Source: ZC4RG36 sp964652205
Lineage (GTDB): Bacteria; Chloroflexota; Anaerolineae; Aggregatilineales; Phototrophicaceae
Reading direction: 5' to 3'
Assembly: GCA_964652205.1 (NCBI GenBank)
Contig: CAZZAO010000006.1
Coordinates: forward strand, 22,734 to 86,733
DNA: 64,000 nucleotides
This document shows, in pieces, positions 41,622 through 49,640 of this stretch (positions within the stretch are counted from its first letter, which is position 1; the number at the start of each line of letters is the position of its first letter). The notes below the pieces were generated by a model. That model saw nothing but the letters and a program-made list of their open reading frames with translations, had not been told where the DNA came from and made no database searches. A program made the translations under genes and the position numbers.

Positions 41622-43685
41622 TCAGCCCATCGGCGCGGGCGGCGTATCCTGCATGTGACCTTCAACGGCTGGTTTCCCGCCGCTGCCGCCATATTCGTAC
41701 TGGATACGCTTCAGGACAGCCGGTGGCGTGTAATAGAAACTGATCAGCGTCCCCTCACAGGCACGGTCGGGCATTGCCTGTGCATGAAGCGCCATATAAG
41801 CTTCCATCGCGCCGAGCGCGTCATCGCAAATCCGGGTCACACGCTGGCGTTCGTCGGCGGTGAGGGCCTCAGGGGAGCGCCGCCCACAGACGACCTGAAG
41901 CTCGACTGCCGTTTCGACCGCCTTGAGATAAAGAACGGTGCATTTAAGCCGGTTGAGCAGGAAATCGAGGTAGGCGCTGCCAGCCTGATTCGTGGTCGAT
42001 TGCCTGCATTCAGAAAGCGTTTGCAGGATAGTTTCATAGTTCCCGCGCACATCGGATACGTTCCGCGCAGCGAATCGTCCGTAATAGCTCAAGCCTTGAT
42101 AGCCCCAGACGCCGACGAAGCAAAATCCGATATTGAGCAGTTCGTTGCGCGACCGGGTATCGACATCGTCGAGCAGTGACATGGCATCACGATACTGTTC
42201 AACGCCGCCAATCCCGAACGACAGGGCGTAATCATTGTAAAACTCGTCCGGCTCAAGCGCCCCGTGCAGCAGCGCTAACGCGGCGTAGCGCGCAGGCGTC
42301 TGGTTCTCAGCAGTACGCCAGTGATTGAGGCAAATCCCCTTGATGGGAGCAGCCCCGTTCACTGTTTTTCCCAGCTTCACAAGCTGGTGAATCCCCTTGA
42401 CCGCGTTCTGCTGAAGGTACATCGTCCCATCGAACTCGATCCAACTATAGATCATCGACCGCGCCCAGTCATCGCTCGTCATTTCGGCTACTTCCAGACT
42501 ATCGACCACCGCGCGGCTGCCATGCTGCGCCAGAAACGTGAAGCCTACGTCTGCCGGAACAAAGCGGCGCATGAGATACAGCAGCAGTCTGACATAGGCA
42601 GGCACGACACAATAGACGCCGACCGCAAGCTGCGGCAGATGATCGCCCTGAGTCTTCAAAGCCTTAACCACCTGAATGGCGCAGCTCAGTTCGCGCAGCA
42701 GTTGGTCAAGCCCTGGCTGCTCCCTGTCGATGTAGGGTTCCACCAGCGGGTCATGCAGAACAGCGGGGCCAAACGATTCTGCGGCTGCGGCTCGAAGGGC
42801 CGTAACCGGCAGCGCTGCGCCCCAGTCTGCCGTTTCCTGCGTCATAATTTCGAGGATGTCGATTGCCGGGTAGGTCTCCAGAATGGCCCGGCAGATCGTT
42901 AAGGAACGTGTCAGGTCGGGCGAGCGAAGCTCAAATGAGAACTGCACCGTCAACCCGACACGTTTCGCTTCCGCCATCACGGCCTGAAGCCATTGAATCG
43001 CCAGCGCGCTCCGTTTTTCTGGATCGTCGTAGTCCTGCTCAATTTCGGGGATGCAAAAGGTACGGGTATTGTGTATTGCCTGCCGGAGTACCGGGTGATC
43101 GGGGATGTCGTGTCGCTGCCCGTAGAAGAAATCCCCGGCGAGCAGCGTCTCATTCGGCAGCGTGACGGCATACCACTGACCGGGATAGCTGTGAAAGGTA
43201 ATGTGGTTCAGGCGCAGCCGTGCGAGGTTACGAAGATAAGCTCTGGCTGCTTCCAACGGGTAGCTGGAAATGTCCATTGGAAAGTTAATATGCTGGCGTA
43301 TCCCGCGTTGAAGCACCGCTGGCGCAATCCGTTTCGACCAGCCGAGTAAACGTTCCAGCCGAAGGTCTTTCGTCTGGCGCGGCCCGGTCATTTCAAAACA
43401 GAACCCAACCTGTTCAAGCATCGTGTAGGCAGCGTGAAGGACAGCCGTCCCGTTCGCGCCCGCGAGCCGAACATCAGCGCCAACCATGCTTTCCGCTGTC
43501 TGAACCGAAAACTCATACTCTGGCAGCGTCGGATCAATTGCCAGCGTAAATGTCCACTCCGGGGCCTGTCCGTCATCCACAAAGCGAAGGTCAGGAATGT
43601 AAGCAAGAAATCGCTGGAGTTCTTCGACCGCGAACGCCAGCGTCTCACTGGCGGCATTCCGGTGAATAATGCCTGCTCGCGTCAT
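41622..43685 (-). CDS. GH67/GH20-fold-like glycosidase-related protein, putative
   Basis: The 687-residue protein begins with a zincin-like sandwich of the kind seen in GH67, GH20 and GH115 enzymes: AVEELQRFLAYIPDL and LAGANGTAVLHAAYTMLEQVGFCFE. A barrel-like region follows (RLRLNHITFHSYPGQWYAVT, TVQFSFELRSPDLTRS, DILEIMTQETADWG), then a long helical C-terminus. The catalytic residues cannot be named with confidence. No signal peptide. Its ATG overlaps the stop of the GH29-like gene (ATGA), so the two are translationally coupled. Confidence 0.55.
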   Translation of the reverse strand: MTRAGIIHRNAASETLAFAVEELQRFLAYIPDLRFVDDGQAPEWTFTLAIDPTLPEYEFSVQTAESMVGADVRLAGANGTAVLHAAYTMLEQVGFCFEMTGPRQTKDLRLERLLGWSKRIAPAVLQRGIRQHINFPMDISSYPLEAARAYLRNLARLRLNHITFHSYPGQWYAVTLPNETLLAGDFFYGQRHDIPDHPVLRQAIHNTRTFCIPEIEQDYDDPEKRSALAIQWLQAVMAEAKRVGLTVQFSFELRSPDLTRSLTICRAILETYPAIDILEIMTQETADWGAALPVTALRAAAAESFGPAVLHDPLVEPYIDREQPGLDQLLRELSCAIQVVKALKTQGDHLPQLAVGVYCVVPAYVRLLLYLMRRFVPADVGFTFLAQHGSRAVVDSLEVAEMTSDDWARSMIYSWIEFDGTMYLQQNAVKGIHQLVKLGKTVNGAAPIKGICLNHWRTAENQTPARYAALALLHGALEPDEFYNDYALSFGIGGVEQYRDAMSLLDDVDTRSRNELLNIGFCFVGVWGYQGLSYYGRFAARNVSDVRGNYETILQTLSECRQSTTNQAGSAYLDFLLNRLKCTVLYLKAVETAVELQVVCGRRSPEALTADERQRVTRICDDALGAMEAYMALHAQAMPDRACEGTLISFYYTPPAVLKRIQYEYGGSGGKPAVEGHMQDTPPAPMG

Positions 43686-44704
43686 GTTCGGCTCGATGGA
43701 GTCGTCACGTGGGCGGGGAGCGCCTGTTTTTCAATGCTGGCAAGCTGATCCAGAAACACCTGCGGGATGACCCCCTGCGCATTGATCGGCACGTCCCACG
43801 TCATCACGCCCTCACAGCCGTTGATATAGCGGGTGTAGGCGGCGACCCATTCATTCGAGAAACGCGGCTGCCCCCCACCCCACCAGTCGCCAAGAAAGCT
43901 CAACACGTGAAACTGCGCGCCGTCCACCCGGCGGCTCAGCGGCATCGAACGATCACCGACAGGAAAAGCCGTTGAAATCTCGCCGGCTGTAAAATCCTCG
44001 TGCTCTGTCGCGGAAATAACTGGAGTCCGCACCCCGGTGTTAAACGAAACCAGGCCGTTCGGGTTTCCAGCTTTCAGCGCGGCAACGAGGCTCTCGAAAT
44101 TGGGGGCGGTCTCGTGACCATACATCTCCTCGGCGAAATAACATCCGTCGATCCACCATCCTGCGATGCGGTCTCCCCAGCGCAGCGACCATTCACGGAT
44201 GACAGCTTCCCATTTCAACTGGAACTCTACCAGGCGCTTGCCGCTGTGCGCTGACTTCGGATGGTGGGGCCAATTTTCCGGCCATGCCTGCGACAGCCCG
44301 GTAAACCCCCATTCCCATTCCAGCGCTTTGACGGCAACGGGATCGTAGGCTGGCGCTCCGCTCGGCAGGTAAGTCATGAGCCGGATGCCTTCGCGTTCCA
44401 GCGCGCTGGACAGGTCGGCCACCAGGTCGCGGCGCGAGCAGCGGCTCGACGTCCTGCCGACAAGCGCGTCGTAGGTCGAATTGGGGGAGAGGTAATAGCC
44501 TGAATTTTGCCCGATTGTCACGATGACGTAGCGCGCGCCGACCGATTTCAACTGGCTGGCAAAGGCGCGAGTATCAAAGGCATCAACCTGCCGATTCCAG
44601 CGCTCGACAGTCATTTCGCCATCGGCGTCACTGTGCAGTTCCGCCAGATAGTGCAGGAGTACACCCCACCGGGCCTCTTTGAACCAGTCTGTATTGGCAC
44701 GCAT
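43682..44704 (-). CDS. GH29-like alpha-L-fucosidase, putative
   Basis: The 340-residue protein consists mainly of a barrel. WFKEARWGVLLHYLAE near residue 7 matches the WFKDAKFGIFIHWG opening of GH29. GARYVIVTIGQNSGYY follows, and AGWWIDGCYF near residue 185 holds the Asp expected as nucleophile. The C-terminal beta-sandwich of full-length fucosidases is missing, so it is a short form. It releases a terminal alpha-linked sugar, most often fucose, but substrate drift is common. No signal peptide, so it is cytoplasmic. Confidence 0.68.
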   Translation of the reverse strand: MRANTDWFKEARWGVLLHYLAELHSDADGEMTVERWNRQVDAFDTRAFASQLKSVGARYVIVTIGQNSGYYLSPNSTYDALVGRTSSRCSRRDLVADLSSALEREGIRLMTYLPSGAPAYDPVAVKALEWEWGFTGLSQAWPENWPHHPKSAHSGKRLVEFQLKWEAVIREWSLRWGDRIAGWWIDGCYFAEEMYGHETAPNFESLVAALKAGNPNGLVSFNTGVRTPVISATEHEDFTAGEISTAFPVGDRSMPLSRRVDGAQFHVLSFLGDWWGGGQPRFSNEWVAAYTRYINGCEGVMTWDVPINAQGVIPQVFLDQLASIEKQALPAHVTTPSSRT

Positions 44705-44727
44705 CTGTTTGACTCAACCTCGCATCT

Positions 44728-45555
44728 CTACAATTTGATTGCGCCCGACGACAGCCCCTGTATGAAAGAGCGCATGGCGAAAACGAAAACAATGACCATC
44801 GGAATCGCGGCGATCACGCTTCCCGCCATTTGCACGCCTATTTCAGGCGCGCCCTGCTGCGTCGCCAGCAGCATGAGTCCGACCGACACCGGACGCAAGT
44901 CATCGCGGTTCAAAACCAGCAGCGGCCAAAGCCATTCACTCCATATACTGTGCATCCGCAAAATCGCCATCGAGCTGATAATCGGCCAGGACAGCGGGAT
45001 CATGATTCTGGCAAATAACGTCATATGCGACGCGCCGTCAATGCGTGCCGCTTCAAAGAGTTCTTCCGGCAGGCTGGCGAAAAAGGTGCGAAACACCAGA
45101 ATCTGAAAGGCATTTGCGCCTAACACTGCCGGGATAATGACGGCCCAGAGGCTATCCAAAAGCCGCAGGTCACGAATCAGGACATAGCGCGTCACAAGCG
45201 TCAGGATTCCGGGAATCATCAACAGGGCGAGAATCATGGTGAAAAGAATACGTTTGCCGGGAAAATTATATTTCGCAAAGACGTAAGCCGTGAGGCAGGC
45301 CAGACCGGTTTCGCCAATGACCACCATAACCGTGATGGTGATCGAGTTCAGCATGTATTTTTCGATCCCCAGCGACCACGCCCGCGCAAAGTTATCCCAG
45401 TGGTAAGGCAGGGTCGGGAGCAAGGGGCTGGCTTCCATCTGGGCGGGCGTTTTTCCTGCCATGATGAACATCAGCGCGATTTGCATCAACATGAACAGCG
45501 TCACGACAGCCAGGATCGAATACGCAGCCAGGTTGAACAACCGAGAATTTCTCAC
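44728..45555 (-). CDS. Carbohydrate ABC transporter permease, MalG type
   Basis: A 275-residue inner-membrane subunit with six helices. The EAA loop that contacts the ATPase is EAARIDGASHMTLFARIMIP. The opening hydrophobic helix (AVVTLFMLMQIALMFIM) and the periplasmic loop before helix 2 fit the CUT1 family. Start is GTG with GAGGGGG upstream. No ATPase gene lies in this block, so a shared MsiK/UgpC-type ATPase encoded elsewhere probably energises it. Confidence 0.92.
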   Translation of the reverse strand: MRNSRLFNLAAYSILAVVTLFMLMQIALMFIMAGKTPAQMEASPLLPTLPYHWDNFARAWSLGIEKYMLNSITITVMVVIGETGLACLTAYVFAKYNFPGKRILFTMILALLMIPGILTLVTRYVLIRDLRLLDSLWAVIIPAVLGANAFQILVFRTFFASLPEELFEAARIDGASHMTLFARIMIPLSWPIISSMAILRMHSIWSEWLWPLLVLNRDDLRPVSVGLMLLATQQGAPEIGVQMAGSVIAAIPMVIVFVFAMRSFIQGLSSGAIKL

Positions 45556-45578
45556 TATCAGCGCCCCCTCACGACCGA

Positions 45579-46538
45579 CTAGGACTCGTCCGAGCCGCGA
45601 ATGAACCGCTGGTTCACGAGCGTGAGGACAAAGATGATGGCGAAAAGGACAACCCCAATGGCCGAGGCGTAGCCATATTTAAACTCTTCGGTCAGCGCAA
45701 AGTACATATTCAAGCCCGGTACCATCGTGCTCCAGCCGGGGCCGCCGCGCGTCATCCATAACGAGCGTCCAAATTCCTGAAGCGTACCGATCAAGGTCAG
45801 GATAACCATAATCTTGACCTGGCCTTGAATCGCCGGGAGTTCGACGAACCAGAAGCGCTTAATTCCGAGCGCGCCATCCACCGCAGCCGCGTCGAGCATT
45901 TCATCCGGGATCGTCATGAACCCGGCAAGAAAAATCAACATGGCGATGACGTCAACCCAGGGGAACTGCATAAACATGAGCGAGTAGAGCGCTGTACTGG
46001 TGTCGCCAAGCCAGACACGGGTCAGGCTCCCCAGACCGACTGCGCTCAAAATGAGATTTAGAGCGCCATTGAGCGAAAAAATCCAGCGCCAGAGCACAAT
46101 GAAGACAAAGCCGGGAACAATGATCGGGACGATCATCAGCACGCGGAACAGGTAGCGGTGACGATCATTGGGCAAACGGTAGATCAGGTAGGCAATGAAC
46201 AGCGGCATACACAGGACGACGAGGTTGAAGATCAGAAGCTGAAAGATATTTCCCCACGCCTGCACAAGGCGTGGGTCTTGAAAGAAGAACTGGTAATTGT
46301 ACAGCCCGACATAGGTTGCGCGCCGCCCATCCCAGGCATAGAACGAACGAAAAAAAGCGGTGACTGCCGGGTAATACTGGAAAACAACCATCCCAAGGAC
46401 CGTCGGCGCGATAATGAGATAAAGCGTTCGATTTGCCCAGATTTGTGCCAGCAGCCCGCGCCGCGATCCCGGCGCTGTGGGCGTGACTTGAGCCTGCGGT
46501 AAGGTTGGTTTAGCACCGAAGCGGGCTTTCAGATTCAT
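45579..46538 (-). CDS. Carbohydrate ABC transporter permease, MalF type
   Basis: A 319-residue membrane subunit of the CUT1 family. YLIIAPTVLGMVVFQYYPAV is the first helix and LDAAAVDGALGIKRFWFVEL the EAA loop. It pairs with the MalG-type gene 23 bases downstream. AGGAAGTGAG precedes the ATG. A strong hairpin at 46558-46594 separates it from the binding-protein gene. Confidence 0.92.
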   Translation of the reverse strand: MNLKARFGAKPTLPQAQVTPTAPGSRRGLLAQIWANRTLYLIIAPTVLGMVVFQYYPAVTAFFRSFYAWDGRRATYVGLYNYQFFFQDPRLVQAWGNIFQLLIFNLVVLCMPLFIAYLIYRLPNDRHRYLFRVLMIVPIIVPGFVFIVLWRWIFSLNGALNLILSAVGLGSLTRVWLGDTSTALYSLMFMQFPWVDVIAMLIFLAGFMTIPDEMLDAAAVDGALGIKRFWFVELPAIQGQVKIMVILTLIGTLQEFGRSLWMTRGGPGWSTMVPGLNMYFALTEEFKYGYASAIGVVLFAIIFVLTLVNQRFIRGSDES

Positions 46539-46557
46539 CTCACTTCCTATACTGGAA

Positions 46558-46594
46558 GCCGGTGTGGATAGAGTACGGGTCTATCCACACCGGC
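46558..46594 (-). promoter_or_regulatory. Intercistronic hairpin between binding-protein and permease genes
   Basis: A perfect 15-bp stem (GCCGGTGTGGATAGA with TCTATCCACACCGGC) and a 7-base loop, with no T-run after it. Such hairpins let the binding protein be made in excess over the permeases by partial termination or by protecting the upstream mRNA. Confidence 0.7.
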
Positions 46595-46616
46595 GCAGGC
46601 TAGCTGGATTTTTCGA

Positions 46617-48116
46617 TCAGGGTTTAGGCCAGCTCTCCGTGTTCCATTCAGAATGGGTTGGGACCGCCATTTCTGCCCAGCGGACATAAGCATCCTGAAG
46701 CTGCGATCCGAACTCGTCGAGTGAAATTGAGTCGGCCAGATACAGGTCGAGCAGCCGGCGGAAGGTATCGGAGTCAGGGCCGTAATTCATCCCACGATTC
46801 GCTGTATCGACCGTCATGACCGGGTTGAAGAAACCGTAAACCTGTTCGCGCACCTTCGGGTCAGCGACCACATCATCGATAGACTGGCCGGGGCGGACGC
46901 AGGGGGGCCACTGAACGTCACACCACTGGTCATTGGTGGGGCGCGCCGTCAGGAATTGCAGCAAGTCCAGAACAATCGGGAGCGTGCCTTTGTCAACAGT
47001 GGTTTGCGGAATGAAGAAGGCATTGCCGATTTCGCCACCTTCCAGCCCGCCCCAACGACGCACCGTGGCGCTGGTCGCATACTCGCTGCTGTCTTTCGTG
47101 ACGAGCGGCAGGACAAACGTCCCGAAGTCGAAGTCGCGTTCGGGCGCGTCCGTATAGGGACGGAGCGTCCAGAAACCCTGCTGGACCATAGCTGTACGCC
47201 CCGCCAGGAAGTAGTTGACCGTCGCTTCGGGAGCCGTCCAATCCTCATTCCAGCAGTGCTGCGACATTTCCTTGATGAGCCGCGCCACTTCAGTGACGTA
47301 GGGGCTATCGCCGCGCAGGACATCGTTCGTGACTGCCCAGGCGAGCATTTCGTCAGTCAGAACCTGGAAACCATCTGCGACTCCCCAGGCCTTTTCGATG
47401 GATCGGATGATCGGATCGCGGAGCTGCTCGCTGAGATCAACCATCAACCAGTGGATCGACGGGCCAGAGGTCGCGTCGGCAAAGTATCCCGCCTGACCAT
47501 TCGCCTTGAGCGCATCGCAGGCGCTGATGAGCTGATCAAAAGTCTGCGGGAAGGCGGCCACGCCAGCATCCGCAAAAGCCTGTTTGTTGTAGTACACAAC
47601 GACCTGTCCGAGGTTGGTGGTCGAGGTGTTACCAATGACATAGACCGAACCTTCTTCCATGCCGGGGGCGGCCCAACCGCTCACCCGCAGGTCGCTCACC
47701 CAGAACTCATCTGCCCATGTCGCAGCCGAGCCATAAGGATCAGGCTTCGCCATATCATCCGCCAGGTTATAGAGCAGATCGAGGTTGCCAGACAACATAT
47801 CCTTGTCGGCATAGGCTGCAACCAGGTCGGGCAGCGTCCCGCTGATTAGCTGCGTCCGCAGCCGATTGTAAATGCCATCGGTAGGCTGAGACACCCAGTT
47901 AATCGTGACCTTCGGGTGCTTCGCCGACCACTCCTGGATGAGATCGTAGGTTGCCTGCCAGGGCAGGTTCGCGCTGGTGTGGCTTTCGTATTCGGCAACG
48001 TTTCCCCAGAAAGAGAGCGTAATTTCGCCTTGAAGTTCATCCTGCGCCTGGATTCCCCCCGCGACAGCCAGCATACAAATGATGAAGACAATGAGAGAAA
48101 GGCGGTTAAGCTTCAT
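46617..48116 (-). CDS. ABC transporter extracellular sugar-binding protein (family 1)
   Basis: The 499-residue protein has a signal peptide (LSLIVFIICMLAVAGGIQAQ) and no lipobox Cys. The mature part opens ITLSFWGNVAEYESH and has EWSAKHPKVTINWVSQPTDG, VVVYYNKQAFADAGV and YFLAGRTAMVQQGFWTLRPY, typical of family-1 binding proteins for oligosaccharides. The ATG at 48116 has GGGAG 9 bases upstream; an upstream frame extension lacks a signal. It is the first gene of the minus-strand block and diverges from the response regulator at 48402. Confidence 0.9.
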   Translation of the reverse strand: MKLNRLSLIVFIICMLAVAGGIQAQDELQGEITLSFWGNVAEYESHTSANLPWQATYDLIQEWSAKHPKVTINWVSQPTDGIYNRLRTQLISGTLPDLVAAYADKDMLSGNLDLLYNLADDMAKPDPYGSAATWADEFWVSDLRVSGWAAPGMEEGSVYVIGNTSTTNLGQVVVYYNKQAFADAGVAAFPQTFDQLISACDALKANGQAGYFADATSGPSIHWLMVDLSEQLRDPIIRSIEKAWGVADGFQVLTDEMLAWAVTNDVLRGDSPYVTEVARLIKEMSQHCWNEDWTAPEATVNYFLAGRTAMVQQGFWTLRPYTDAPERDFDFGTFVLPLVTKDSSEYATSATVRRWGGLEGGEIGNAFFIPQTTVDKGTLPIVLDLLQFLTARPTNDQWCDVQWPPCVRPGQSIDDVVADPKVREQVYGFFNPVMTVDTANRGMNYGPDSDTFRRLLDLYLADSISLDEFGSQLQDAYVRWAEMAVPTHSEWNTESWPKP

Positions 48117-48296
48117 TTTCGTAAACTCCCTGAATCCCTTTTTGAACGATGGTTTGTTCAGCCGCAACAACCCCTGTTGACTGTCGATGCACCTCCTTTA
48201 CAGGCTGTACTCCTGACGCGCTTCGAGCGCGAACTTGCCCAGGCGTCCACATTTGACAGAGTTGACCAGATGATGTATCTCTCAAGTCAACGTCAT

Positions 48297-48316
48297 GTAA
48301 CCCGCGCCCCGGTTAC
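48297..48316. promoter_or_regulatory. Inverted repeat in the divergent control region, candidate operator
   Basis: GTAACC-N8-GGTTAC lies between the binding-protein gene and the response-regulator gene, and a third GTAACC half-site occurs 30 bases further on. It is a candidate binding site for the regulator encoded at 48402. Evidence is position and symmetry only. I see no convincing -35/-10 pair in this 285-base region. Confidence 0.35.
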
Positions 48317-48401
48317 TCTTGAACCTCATCATACAAGGATTGATTCCGTAACCTGATGGCTTTAGTCCGCTCCTAGTCCCGTGTGAGTCCAATGCGCTAA
48401 G

Positions 48402-49640
48402 ATGAATCCCTCTCGATTGCTCTTAAATCATGAACAGTTCGCCGAGTGGGTACAAGACGCCTTGAACCGACTGTACGACTCGCCTTACCTGCAAAAGCAT
48501 ATCCTCGCTGAAATCTTCCAGAGTGACGGCCTCCGCGCCCTCCAACCCAGCCAGCAGGTGCGTAAGACATTGATGGATGCGATTGAGGAACTGCGCCCGC
48601 GCGCAAACGTTCCTGCTCAATCGCCCGATTGGCGCGCGTATCAGATTCTGGAACTGCGCTATATCGAAGGGCTGCCGACCGGAGAAGCCATGAATCGGCT
48701 GGGGTTGGCGCGCAGTCAATACTTTCGAGAGCAGGGACGCGCGCTGGATAATCTCATTGCTGCGCTCTGGGGGCGCTGGCAGCCAGCGCTGACGGTCAGG
48801 AATCCGCCGCCAGAGGAAGGCGATCTGGCGGTACGCACGGAACTAGTACAAATAGAAGTGGATCGGTTGAGCGCGCAGGCGAAGTGGGAGCAGCTCGACC
48901 TGCTCTACTTTCTCAATGACCTGAAGCCGGTGCTGCTGCGTCTGGCGGAGAACAGGGCGTGTACCCTTAAGTTTGAAGGGACGCTCCAGCCCACTCTCAT
49001 TAGCGCTGATCGCATCATTCTCCGCCAGGCGATCCTGATGGCGGTCTCACTGGCGCTCGACCTGTCTGAGGGTTCCTGTATCACAATTCATACGCGCTCA
49101 ACAGAGCATAAATCGGAGATTTGCTTACTCGTCGATACCGGTGTTTTCATCGCATCAAGCGCAGCCTTTGTCGAGCGGCTGAAGATGTGCGAAAAGCTGA
49201 TGACCGCAATGGATGGGAGTCTGACGACCGGGCAGCCTGAACCGCGAGGGGTAGAGCTGCGTCTTGTCTGGTCGGCGTTGGCTCCCGGCGTAATTCTGGT
49301 GATCGACGACAATCAGGGGATTGCCGAGCTGTTTCGGCGCTACCTAGCGATGCAGAACTGGCAGGTACGTGGAGCCGCCGGAGCGGCTGAAGCACGTTTA
49401 GTCATTGCCGACCTTCGCCCGGCCCTGATTATCCTCGACGTCCTGATGCCGCACGAAGATGGCTGGGAACTGCTGATGGCGCTTAAGACGGATGAGCAGA
49501 CGCGCTCGATCCCGACTGTGATCTGTTCCGTGCTGCAAGACCCGCAACTGGCGCTTACTCTAGGCGCAGACGCTTATTTATCCAAACCGGTTAGCCAACA
49601 GGCGCTTCTTGAATTGCTAGCGCCCCTGAGTCGTGTGTAA
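48402..49640 (+). CDS. Unusual response regulator: HTH-like N-terminus, degenerate ATPase domain, C-terminal receiver
   Basis: The 412-residue protein has three parts. Residues about 1-125 are helical, ending in a sigma-region-4 or LuxR-like HTH (LRYIEGLPTGEAMNRLGLAR). Residues about 150-290 resemble a histidine-kinase HATPase fold (PTLISADRIILRQAILMA ... RGVELRLVW) but lack clear N and G boxes. Residues about 292-410 are a full receiver, with VILVIDDNQGIAEL, ALIILDVLMPHEDG (phospho-acceptor Asp) and DAYLSKPVSQ. It diverges from the sugar importer, and its end overlaps the hybrid kinase on the other strand by 50 bases. Confidence 0.75.
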   Translation: MNPSRLLLNHEQFAEWVQDALNRLYDSPYLQKHILAEIFQSDGLRALQPSQQVRKTLMDAIEELRPRANVPAQSPDWRAYQILELRYIEGLPTGEAMNRLGLARSQYFREQGRALDNLIAALWGRWQPALTVRNPPPEEGDLAVRTELVQIEVDRLSAQAKWEQLDLLYFLNDLKPVLLRLAENRACTLKFEGTLQPTLISADRIILRQAILMAVSLALDLSEGSCITIHTRSTEHKSEICLLVDTGVFIASSAAFVERLKMCEKLMTAMDGSLTTGQPEPRGVELRLVWSALAPGVILVIDDNQGIAELFRRYLAMQNWQVRGAAGAAEARLVIADLRPALIILDVLMPHEDGWELLMALKTDEQTRSIPTVICSVLQDPQLALTLGADAYLSKPVSQQALLELLAPLSRV

